Of a stretch of 64,000 nt of DNA, positions 47,601-59,619 are shown piece by piece; the first letter of the stretch is position 1, and every line of letters starts with the position of its first letter. Under the pieces are notes generated by a model. It was given only the letters and a program-made list of their open reading frames with translations. It did not search any database and was not told the DNA's origin. Origin of the DNA: Chenopodium formosanum (Eukaryota; Streptophyta; Magnoliopsida; Caryophyllales; Amaranthaceae); NCBI GenBank assembly GCA_024500155.1, contig CM044879.1, positions 38,275,072 to 38,339,071 of the forward strand. The letters are read 5' to 3'. The position numbers and the translations under genes are program-made.

Positions 47601-49112
47601 TAATCGGGTAAATTGATTGTTTAAAGACTTATTGGATGGATTTATCCACCCAAATGGGTTCCCGGAGGGTATTAGGGTCCATGGTAATCATCTCGGCAAT
47701 TGTTATTTTCGGCCCAAAACAAGTCAAAAATTGAAGACTATTATCCACACTTTTTTAGGAATTTTGGAGGTTTCGGGACCTGGTGTCCGAAAGTCTTGAT
47801 ATGCTTGGGAATACATCTCGGGCTCATATAATGACGTTTGGAACCATATATGATCATTATATGTTGTCAAAAATGTTCGTGGTGTAGCTTGATTTTATGA
47901 AATCAGTGTAAGTTGTAACTGGGTAAATTGAATGTTTAAAGGCATATTGGATGGTTTTATCCACCCAAATGGGCTCCCGGAGGATATTAGGGTTCATGGT
48001 AAACATCTCGGCAATTTTTATTTTCGGGTGAAAAAATGTCAAAAAATTCCGAAATTGAAGGCTATTATTCACGCTTTTAGAGAAATTTTAAAGGTTACGA
48101 GGCTCGGTGGCGAAAAGTGTTGATATCCTAAGGGATACATCTCAAGGTCATATAATGTCGTTTAGAACCATATATGACCGTTATATGTTGTCAAAAATGT
48201 CCGTGGTGTAGCTTGATTTTATGAAATTAGTGCAAGTTGTAATCGGGTAAACTGACTGTTTAAAGGCATATTGGATGGTTTTATCCATCCATATGTGCTC
48301 CCAGAGGATATTTGGGACCATGGTAAACGTATCAGCAATTTGTATTTCCGGACGAAAAAAGGTCAAAAAATTCCAAAATGAAAGCCTATTATTCATGTTT
48401 TTTGACGAATTTCAAAGGTTACGGGGCCCGGTGGCGAAAAGTGTTGAGATTCTAGGGGATATATCTTTAGGTCATATAATCCCGTTTGGAACCATATATG
48501 GTCATTATATGTTGTCATAAATGGCCGAGGTGTAACTTGATTTTATGAAATCGGTGCTAGTTGTAATTAAGTAAATTGACTGTTTAAAAACATATTGGGT
48601 GGTTTTATCCACCCTAATGGGCTCCCGGAGGATATTAGGGTCCATGGTAAACATCTCGGCAATTTTTATTTTCGGGCGAAAAATGTCAAAAAATTCCAAA
48701 ATTGAATGCTATATCCACGCTTTTTAAGGAATTTTGGAGGTTACGGGCCCGGTGGCGAAAAGTGTTGATATCCTATGGTATACATCTCAAGATCATATAA
48801 TGATGTTTGGAACCATATATGACCGTTATATGTTGTCATAAATGTCCGTGGTGTAGTTTGATTTTATGAAATCAGTGCAAGTTGTAATCGGGTAAATTGA
48901 CTGTTTAAAGGCATATTGGATAGTTCTATCCACCCAAATGGGTTCTCACAGGGTATTAGGGTCCATGGTAATCATCTTGGCAATTGTTATTTTCGGCCAA
49001 AAAAAGTGTCAAAAATTGTCAAATTTAAAGGCCTATTATCCACGCTTTTTGAGAAATTTTGAAAATTACGGGATCTAGTGGCGAAAAGAGTTAAATCCTA
49101 GAGGATACATTT
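44661..49112. repeat. Satellite array: 14 head-to-tail units of about 323 bp
   Basis: The anchor TAGCTTGATTTTATGAAATC (with variants) recurs at 44670, 44993, 45316, 45638, 45961, 46285, 46608, 46922, 47245, 47570, 47885, 48209, 48533 and 48854. Spacings are 314-325, mostly 321-325. Each unit also carries GGATGGTTTTATCCACCCAA, GGGCTCCCGGAGG-ATTAGGG, TTACGGGGCCCGGTGGCGAA and GTTTGGAACCATATATGACC in the same order. Units are diverged but clearly homologous along their whole length. Several subtypes exist. Not a known named satellite to me. Confidence 0.96.
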
Positions 49113-49144
49113 ACATAAATACGTATACTTAAATTAAAAATCTA

Positions 49145-49360
49145 ATCTTGAATCGCCCCATTTTCTCTCGGATTTTTTGTTCTTCCTTAGCAACCAGCTT
49201 TCTACTGTAATATCCAGGTAATTTAATCCACGATTTATACTAATAATTCGTGTTTGCTTGAGATAATTCGATCAAATGTGACGTTTTTAATTTCTCTGTT
49301 CTCTCTCTTCTTCTCAAATTGAGTTGCAATTGTATCAGCAGAAGCTTCAAATTACAGAAA
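49145..49360 (+). promoter_or_regulatory. Leader of the CB5LP gene with probable 5'-UTR intron
   Basis: A pyrimidine-rich leader (CCCCATTTTCTCTC) ends in ATATCCAG/GTAATT (donor at 49220). An acceptor CAGCAG ends at 49341, 19 bases before the ATG. The 122-base intron is inferred from splice-site fit. The core promoter must lie in or immediately beside the satellite array. Confidence 0.45.
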
Positions 49361-51210
49361 ATGGAGATGATTGAATCAGTGACATTGATATTGGGTGTTC
49401 TCTTAGCCCTTCTATTCATTATCCCACGATTTAATAAACCCAGTAATTATTCTCTCTCCTTTTCTATACGCAATTCAAATTTGACTTTTTAATGTAAATA
49501 ATCTTTAATCTGTGTAATTATTAATTGATTTTCTGGTGTTTGTTTGAATGCAGGTCAATCAAAAACTGAAGCTTTGAATAGAAACACCAAAAACATATCA
49601 AAGGTATGATCACATTGGATTTTGATTGTTGAATTTTGATGAATTTAGGTTCTATGAACTTGTGGGTGTTATTGGTTTCTTCGCCTTTGTTTTATCATCT
49701 TTGATGAAATGCTTAAATTGAAGTGCATTTAAGATTTTTTAACTAAATCTTTGCTATTTAATTATCATACATCTTTGTAAGCATATCAATTTCTTATGAA
49801 ATACTTTGTACTCTAATAGACTAATAGTCTTGCAAAGTACACCCGGATATATGATAAAATTTTGCTGATTGAACTTAGTTGTAGAGGCTGAATGCAATCA
49901 ATCAATCATTAACAATATCTTGTAATTTGTATTGCTTGACTGCATCTTAAATGCCTTGACTTGAGGAAAGAAATGTAGCTTCAGTGTTCGAGCTTTCGAT
50001 TTTCTTGTCAAATTTTAGTTAGAAGTATTCCAATTATCAAGGTAGACGTAAATCCTTGGTTTTATAGTTTTGGGTGAATCTGCAGGATCTTTGTAGTACA
50101 TATATTATTTTCAATCGACATCAACTTATGGAAAATGCTTTGGTTTGATCTCTCTAAGTCCAGAACAGATTTCTTATTTTACTTTCTTCTACTAGGAACC
50201 TAGAAGATATACTAAAGCTGAAGTTTCGTTGCACGACAAGAGGACTGATTGTTGGGTCATCATCAAAGATAAGGTTTATTTGTTTTTCCATTTTGTCTTC
50301 CAATGTAACTTGTTTCTTAAGGAATGATCATTGCTTTGAAAGCTCTAATTGCCATTTGGTGCTGCTGATGTAGGTATATGATGTAACTTCATATGTGGAG
50401 GAGCACCCTGGTGGTGATGCTATATTAACGCATGCAGGGGATGATTCAACTGAAGGATTTTATGGGTATGAGCCTATTATGTCAGTCTTTAATGTTGCTG
50501 TTACGGGAATGCACCTTTCATTACTTGATAGTTGATTACTTCTCTTGATTTCTGTTTTCTGTGGCTTAATAGAAGTAAGGTTTCTTACACACAGACCTCT
50601 TTAGACCTCTCCGCACCAAGATCTAGGTTGAGTCATATTACTGCTGTAAAAACTTTATCCAACAAGTCGTCACATACCTTCTTTAGCTTTTTTAAGGTTC
50701 CAATACCAATATGTTGTGATCATGTATGGACTGCTTTCTATTCAGAAGGAAACTGCTTATTTCTAGTGTATTGACTTGACTAGTTGGCCTTGGAGGGAAT
50801 GCTTTGGCACCTTCCTGCTAATGGAAATGCTTGTAGCATTGTAGGATCTGTGATCTGAAGCTTTTTTGTATTTTGTGAAAAACATAGTTTACACATGGCT
50901 AGGAACAAGGATCGGGGTCAATTAAGGAAAAATAACTGATACATGGACGTCCCCTCCCCTCCTGAATGGAATATAAAAGGCGCCTCATCCTGTGGACTTT
51001 CTGAAGTTCCATAAATCACATGGATTTATGATTTCATACTGTTATTTGTTGTTGATAATTGATGCTCATAACTTCTTCGGCAACTATGCTTTGTGAACAT
51101 TTTGGCACTCTTACTTTCTTACACTTGCGTGTTTGCTTGGCAGGCCACAGCATGGTACACGAGTTTTTGACATAATAGAAGATTTCTGCATTGGAGAACT
51201 GGAACAGTAA
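49361..51210 (+). CDS. CB5LP: Cytochrome b5-like membrane protein (CB5LP type)
   Basis: Exons 49361-49442, 49554-49603, 50196-50273, 50374-50465, 51144-51210. All are in frame; 122 codons plus TAA. Small haem-binding electron carrier on a membrane: an N-terminal hydrophobic anchor (VTLILGVLLALLFIIPRF, about residues 7-24), a short basic linker, then a cytochrome b5 fold (YTKAEVSLHDKRTDCWVII, VYDVTSYVEEHPGG, GPQHGTRVFDIIEDFCIGEL). The axial ligands are expected to be His81 (HPGG) and His104 (PQH). Unlike ordinary plant cytochrome b5, the anchor is N-terminal. The electron partner is not shown by context. Convergent with GCS, with about 970 bp between stop codons. Confidence 0.95.
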
Positions 51211-52184
51211 CTGAGCTTGTGCAACCACTTAAAGGTTCTAAATGCTTGGTGACAAGATTTTTTGGCTGAGGCTCTACTCCTTCAATCTGCTGTCCCAATC
51301 TTATTCATGTCATTTCCAAGTTCTTGATGTTATATTTAACTCTTAGCAGGGGCTGGATTGTTTCAGCTACCAGCTCTATGACTTAAGTTGAAATCCTACA
51401 AAAAGACGCATCAATCAACTTTGTGTCATGGATGCTTTCAATTCTTGAGTTGTGACTTTTAGTCATACTCCATTTTGAATGAAGAAATTCATTTGTATCT
51501 GTTAATGATGATTATGTTATACAGAAAGCTCGCAGAAATTCAATTCAAGCTTTTATGTTTCACTTATTAAATGTTTAGGCATTATATTAAGCTAGAATCT
51601 TCTGTATTCAGAATTCAAATGGTGAAAATTCTAAGCATCCATAAGATTTAGACCTTTTGCTACCATTAAGGGACACTAAAATTGAAGTTTTGCCTGCTTT
51701 TATAATCAAAGCATGACATGGGTAATTGCTGCTCTGTATAATGAAGAATTGTGATAATTTCTTTATCAGTCTGGTAAAGTTTTTAAAAAAAAAAAAAAAC
51801 ACTTGCAATTTCCATTCAAAGCCTTTTTCTACTTTACAAATGATCAAATATACAGCTTGTTGGCGCCAGAACAAACAAAAATTAAATCAAACAACTAGTT
51901 TATCACCTGAAAAACTGAACATTCAGAACTTTACAATGGTACAAGGAAATTTTAACACTGATAAAAACTACATAATGATATTGATACAAATTACAAAAAA
52001 TCACCTTAAGCCGAAGATCAAACTGGCTGAAGAATCAAAAAATGAAGAATTCTAATGCATGAATCAATCAATAAGGAATGGCCAAATTGACATGCAAGGG
52101 TGACATTCACAAAAAAAAATATCGCTTCAAAGTCCCTTGCATCTGGAATAAATGTGACTCCTGTCATTAATGCTATCAATGATC
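51211..52184. other. Intergenic region between convergent CB5LP and GCS genes
   Basis: Should hold both 3' UTRs. Contains a poly(A) run near 51785-51800 and an open frame (51726-52055) without recognisable content. No repeat or element was recognised. Confidence 0.5.
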
Positions 52185-55100
52185 CTACACATCGTATTTT
52201 TTGGGTTGCCGCCACTGTACCAACGTTCTTGCTAATGAACTGATGAATGAGGTTTTGGGTGGAGATCCTCTTTTCCCGTACAAATTCTTTCCACTGAGAT
52301 CTGAATGTGTTGGTCCAATATCTTTCCCTCTATCAATCTGCACAGGGGAATATATGAGCTAAGCTGAACATGAATATACCTACAGGATTCTCAAAGTCAC
52401 CACACATCACAAAAATTACTTACAGTAATCATGGTTTTATAAATACAAAAATGGCTTGATGGTAAAGCAAAGATTCAAAACAAATCATGAAGAACACTAT
52501 CTCGAGTTGTAAAATAACACACATAAAGCAACCTCGTTATAGTTTCACTTGCATGTGAAGACAAGCATCCAAAGACGCATTATTATAAACCATACTACGA
52601 ATTTCACCAACTATAATATTTAAGTGCAATTAGATGAAGCTAGGCTAATGAAAAACATTGGATTTGACAATAACAAGTAGGTTCATGAAGGTGAAGTGGC
52701 AAGGAGAGTAGCAGTAAACCATACTGATGGAGGACATTAAAATACTCTCTTACTAGAACATGAAAACATGATGGGAAAGACCTAATATGTAAAAATGAGT
52801 TGTGGTAGCTGGTTATTAGCATTAATGAGTTCCTGCACTCCCCAATCCAAAGCAATGCCTTTTATGGGTCATTAGTGTTGGAGGAATGCCTCCAAATCAC
52901 TTGTGGAATCTGGGTAAAGATGACGATGTGGAGGGCTATGAACACAGTTAGTCCACTCTTTTTATAACCACTACTACAGCATCCCTTTAACCTATTATCA
53001 ACTCACTTGCATGAAAGTGGAGATGAAAGCTTCATAGCCGCTTCTCCATGCCATTCAACACCAATTTGACAGCAAGAAAAATAACGAAAAGGCACGAGAG
53101 CATAGATCTACATTATTGAAAAATAACCAAAATAAAACTTGTATACCTTGTATATTTTCCCATCCTTTAAGTAGTATATTATACCCGACCAATTAATAGA
53201 TTGTGAGAAGTGAGATCGCAGCGCAGAGATAGGATATAAGAAGTTGTCCACAAGCATTGCAACAAACACCTGCTCAACATGACATCAAATAGGAAGAAAG
53301 GAAAAAAAAAGTTAGCTGCAGAATATGGGCCACATTGCCCAAAAAAAATGCGCAAGATGATGACTATCAATGAATTCACATTTCAGATTTAAACAGTCCA
53401 TGAAAAGAAAACTAAGTGCTGCACTGAATCTATAATAATCTACAAACCACTGAAGCGTTTTTTTCTTACTCTTCACTCAGCGTAACCCTTGTCCAGATTC
53501 TTTTATTGATGAATTTACATGATGGTCTAGGTGAATGTCCATGATAACGCAATCTCCACTACCAAATATGAGTTAATCTTACTGATTTCCAACACTAATA
53601 CCTCTAGTGATGATAAGAGATTTTTTTTGGCATAAAATATATTAAAAAATACAAAAACAAAAGGATACGATATACAGAAACAAATGCCAAAGAACAGTCA
53701 AATTGCAAAACTTTTAATGGTGAAAAGAAGAAACACACCAGACACCAATTGTAGGTAGCAAGTGACAAAGGCGGTGCCTCAGGGGATAACAAGTTGCACA
53801 AGTGAACTTCAATCCTTGTCAAGTTCCACATGGAAAGCAACTCAATAGCAGTGCATGTGGCAAGGCAGCCCACAAATAACCAACCTACGAGAAAATAAGA
53901 AAAAGGAAGATGCAAATGAGTAACTGTTGACAAGAAATTTAATTGCACAAATAATTACTTTATTATTCATCATTCCCATACAAATTTCTTTCCTGCACAA
54001 CTGTGGCTAACGTTATAGACCTCAACTACAAAATCCTCTATGACTGAGCTTTGGTTCTACATAACAAGACTTCACAAAGAAAAAGCTTCTCTTAACACTA
54101 TATTACATGGACTCTTCATTTCACCTCAAGTACCCATGTCGAACCCTCGACACTCTGACATGGGTATGACACGTGGACACTTCACTTTTGGTTCAAACCC
54201 AATGGATTTTTTCTTTCACAGAATAGCCGAGTCGGACGCTTGGACACATACCCGTGTCGAATATGGGTCCCCTAGTCCATGTAACATAGCTTAACAGCCA
54301 ACTGTGATCTTGTATACTAATGTAACCATTCAGTAGAATCCAAACTTGACTATAGTAAGTAAACATTAAGCTACAAGCATTTTAAAATATTTTTTTTTCC
54401 ATTCAAGTGGAGCAGTGCATCAATGTCTTCTTTTTAAGCTTTTGGTCCTTCCAAATTAAGATATCAAAAAACTTGAAAATCACTGCAGAGAAGAAACTCA
54501 GGCTAAAAGTATGTCTTATCCTGAAATAAAAACCCCTACACCAAACCTAATCTAGCTCAGCCCTGCTGTACATGACCTAATCACAAATAAATTTTATGAT
54601 CTTCTAGTAGCAGCCCCTCTTATCCTATTTCAAATCATCTGAGCCCTATACATGCAATGTAGCCAACAAATCATTGGGATTTATCTGATAACCTAAAAAA
54701 CCACAGTATCAGCATGAAACCATCCTATTACATTGCAGTCCTCTACTGATATTATAACTTGACAAACCCATGAAATCAAGGAGATTCAGCTAATAAGATC
54801 TTGTTGAGTGACCTGCCATAGAGGTTAGTTATACTTACCACCAGAAATAAGAAATTCATCCTCAATTGAGTAAGCTCCATATCGCATCCGAAGTGCAGCT
54901 GCAACATGTATCACAGCCATGACATATGGTGCCACAAATCCCCAAGAGAAGTAACAGTGCACAGAAAATAATGCACGATTCATGATCCAATTAACCTTTG
55001 ACACATATGATTCTAGAACAAATGTTTGCTTCCTCAAATAGTTCCAGTACCTACATTAGAAGATTAAAGAGACCAAATCACCAAATATAATCAGATGAAA

Positions 55101-58100
55101 TTAAGAGATAATGTATAAATGAAATAACCACCCAAATATTACAACAAACCTGGAGAAACTAAGATCACTTGCAAGTGGATGAGGGAAAACAGCAACTGGA
55201 GGAGATGTAATGAGTTTTTTGTGAGCTCCTGAAAAAGATGACAAGGATCAACTACTGTAAAGATAGAAAACCCAAATGTGCTTCAACGACCAGCTTTACA
55301 ACAAAAACACACTTTGCAATTAGCAACATATTACTGTCAAAGGAGCCTTTTGAGGTCCCTAATAAGAGCAAGCAAGGTTCTTATGAAGCTACAAGATCAA
55401 AATTATAATAAAAAAATTTTAAAAAAAAATGTTTCAATGAATTACAGCTTTGAGCACTTTCAACCATCCATTCCACGCTTAAACAACTATAACGGGTATC
55501 AACTTCAAAACATTAAACTTCTAGAAGGTTAAGCTAGTTCATTTCAAATTCAACATAGCTGCATTTTAACTATGAGATAAGAAGGCACAATGAGCATGCC
55601 TTGTCAAATAGAATTCTACTACATGCTGTAATAAGTGGAAAGAAAATAGATCTGACAACTCATATAAAGCCAATATCACTGACAAAAGAGTTTTTATTTT
55701 TCTTGCTACAGTGTTCGATGCTCATAATACATAAATAGCTGTTATTTACTTTTCCTATAAACCAACAATGAGAAAGACAAAGAATATTGAGCATGGACAC
55801 CTTAAGGTTCATACAATATCCAAAGAATAATAATGAGCAACACACGACCCCTTGATTTTTCTTTTTCTTATGCGTGCCATTCTCTGCCTATTACTAAAAG
55901 GTTTTTCTTTGATGCATTGTTCAGCAACATCCCAGACCATTATTTGAGGGAAGAGTATAAAAGGAATGGAGACCAAAGTCAGCTAGGTGAATTTATGGGA
56001 GGGAAGCCAAAAGAAAAATCAGAATGTTTGCTAGAAAAGGACAAAAAAGAAATGTAATAAATAGAGGAGAGAGAGAAAGCATTAAACTAAAGCGCTTTTC
56101 TAGTTTGTTTAGCTAACTTTGGAAGTGTTCAAATGTTAAATCATATTATTTCTATTCATTCATATCATGTTCGTCTTTCTCTAGATCTTTTCTTTTAATT
56201 TCCAGTTCAATCACATGCACAATATAACCACATTGAAGTCCTTGACTAACGCATATTACACATTGACCTTGAAGCTTCATAAGACAGCAAAACCAGCTCA
56301 CATCTTACACTACAGGATATTTTTACTGATATAGGTCCTCATCTCCTCATCACTCAGACTTAAAAAAGAAAGCTGAATGACTACTAAAAACATATAGGTA
56401 GTCAACGTCAATCAAACAGAGATGATAGAAAAAAAATTACACAATTTAAAACTCCAGGGGCATTACAAAGGGCATCAATATTACCGAGAAGAGGGGATAT
56501 CAGACGAAATGGAGCAGAAAAGTTAATTTTGTAGAAGTAGATATGTTACCAGATATAGCTGCAAGAGTCATATCGTCAGAATATCCACCATCTCGGAGTT
56601 CTGAGACTACACCATAGTTGTCATTTCTGAAGTCATCGGCATGCATCTGAGATTGTAGGAAATCAGGAAAAAAAATTGTAGTGTGTGTGCACCATTTGCA
56701 ATACTGTGGCTACTTACCATCATGCAACCACCCCATAAGAAGAATGTTCTCCCACCGGTAGCAAACCCCATAGAGCAAGGCTGTATAGACAACAAAGAAT
56801 TTGTATGTAGAGTAATTATAATTAAACAGAATCAGCAAGAAAAATAATTAACATCCCCATGTCTGTAAGTGCATATCTAAGTAATATCAACATTAAATTC
56901 ACAAGGGCTGAAATTATGTGGGTTTCTCTGCTTCTCAAAAGCATATGGATGCTAAGCCTCATAACATTGCTCAAGGCGAGGATTATAATAAAGGGAGCAG
57001 TGTCCTTGTTTCATGTATTTTTTTTTAAAAAAAAAAAGAAAAATATCAGTTGAGAAGTGATTTGGCAAATGTGAAGTTCTAAGAACCAATGCTTCAATGC
57101 AACCAGCCCTATCCCATATTTGTAATGCCAAGTTATTATTAATTTAATCAGGGAATATGTCTACAGAGCGTTGCAGATTCTGGTAAGACCAAAAGTTACT
57201 ACAACAAATTAAACAAATACCTCCCTTCCTAAATGTATGTTACACTTACTGTTTACACACTAGGAGATAGGAGAGAGAGTGTATATAAGGGGATATGTGT
57301 AAGAAATGTAGAAGAGAGAATGCTGTAAGAGGGGTTTGCGAAAGTAGAGTATGAAAAGGAGTGTTTCATGTTGGTAAGGTGAAATTAAAACTTGCCAAAA
57401 TAGGAAAATAGCAAAAAGGGTAACCAGCATACAGAAATGGACAAAAGTAGAAAGCATAACCAACAAAAAGGAATGAAGGGTGTATGAAACAAAATCAGCC
57501 AAGTTTCGCAACTGCTACTGCAACCATAAGTTTGGTACCATGGATGGAACTATGGAAGAGTCCAATCCCTGTACAACGGCATGACAAGCTAGGATTCTTG
57601 CGCACATGATCATAACTCGGAATTGCATCTATCCAGGATACGACTCTAAGGAAGAATTGTTCTAGTAAAACAAAAGGCCATCCTACCATCTATCTGCCCA
57701 TCACAAGATACTGAATTATCACTCACCTTACGTAAACTATGTACTACTCTTCATTCATCATACTTTACAAATGTGCCATAAATCATCTTTCATATTATAC
57801 AGCAACAATAATGATAGTCCAGAACCATAAAAAGAAGGATTAGAATAAGAAAATTCATAATCACGGATATTTAATGTAGATAATATAAGCTGCTTATGGC
57901 TATCAACACATTTGAAAATAGCATAACAATAGAATAACACATACCATGTGATATTCATATATACAGTAACTTCCCAAGCTCCCAGAAGGCAAATCAAGTG
58001 GGTAACCAGTTTGAATAAAAATCTGCAGATAACAGCAACATAGAATGAATTAAACCCAGATTTAATACAATAAAATAAATCGTGAAAACATGAATTCCAT

Positions 58101-59571
58101 GCACATCATTTGAAATTGTTAATTTAACAATACTGAAGCCAAAAGATACCTCGGGATTTTTTTCCATTTCAGCCGTGAGAGCACCTATTGATCCTGGGTG
58201 AAGTCTAACATCATCATCTAGAAACAGTATATACTTGCTATCTTTATGCATTTTTTCTGCACCAACCTGAGAACGAACAAAGTTCACATATGAAAGTAAC
58301 ATCAGCAGTCAGCTTCAAAATCGCACCTATACAAGTACAAAAAGATCATACAGTATATAGATATAAACAGGTACATTTTGGCCAAACCTCTGACAAGCTC
58401 TCAGAACAATGTCACCCTATCATATATGGTTTTAATTTTTTTAAACTGATATTGATATCCATACACCCCAAGTCTAGTCCATTAGATTATCTGTGGGCCT
58501 TCACATTTAAAGATTTAAAGTCAAGATTCCAGAACTTTTCATTCACATAATATAACTGAACAACATAATTACAAATTTCTATATCCCAATGCAATTAACT
58601 GTTAAAGGTCCTTCCAAAAAAGGAACTATTTCTTTCTAGTCAAACAGAACACGCTGTGTACTAGAGATGTATTACATACACGATTCCGTTAATATGAGAA
58701 AAAAAATAAGCAATTAACAGCGGAGTTATATATCAAGGGTGAAGATTGGGGGAAAAAAGGCCAATGCCATCTGTGTGTACATTAGTTAGCATTCTTAGCA
58801 GAAACCAGATAATTAAAATTAAAACCTGGTCACTTTAATACACCAGAAATGCCAAAATCAAACTCGTTTCAGGTTTATTTACACATAATTGAAGGAAATT
58901 AGAAAAGAATAACATACAAGCTGATTGTGAATCTTCTGACTGCAAGTGGTTGAATAGCCTGCCACTATAATCTTAGCATCAAGTTCATCCTGTCATTACC
59001 CATATAATTAGTTAGGATACACACAACACAGGACATTATGATGAGTTGAAGATGTTGCAAGGCTATCACAAACATGCTACCATATGATCTTCCACTATTA
59101 TAAGGTCATGAAGGTTGCTATAATAGCAAAAAAGACCAACCTTAAAATCTTCTACAATTAAATGAAATTGATCCCATGCTACTTTAAAATACACTTAATG
59201 CCATCAAAGTCTATTTTTAGATTTTACAAAAATACACTGTACTCACAAAGCATCTAACTGACAGTAATTCCAATGAAGTGATAATTAAGTAATAAGTTGA
59301 ATACCTGATAATCTTTTATAAGCCTAGATACAGCATGATATGCTGGATCTTCTGTACTTTCTACAAGAAAAAGAAACTCTATAGGCCCACCGTATAGGGA
59401 TGTAATCTGCATTGAAACAGACATCAACAGAACTGTCAATATGCATTCCAATTCATCTTAACCAAAAAGGAAACTGAGAAAATGAAGGACTCTTCACAAA
59501 GATATGGAAGACCTATTGCCACCGGATAATGAATACGAATCACCGTGGTGATCATGAACCCAAGAAATACT

Positions 59572-59619
<48 letters not shown>

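Noticed and set aside
45005..48699. Many 60-85 codon frames as separate genes
   Set aside because: They recur at the satellite period and are frames of the repeat unit; kept only as a low-interest observation.
44661..49112. CRISPR-like direct repeats
   Set aside because: Whole units are homologous with no unique spacers, and the DNA is plant nuclear.
51726..52055. 109-codon plus frame in the CB5LP-GCS gap
   Set aside because: Contains a poly-Lys stretch from a poly(A) run and lies in the expected 3' UTR zone.
54040..54294. 84-codon plus frame inside GCS
   Set aside because: Lies in a GCS intron on the opposite strand; no recognisable domain.
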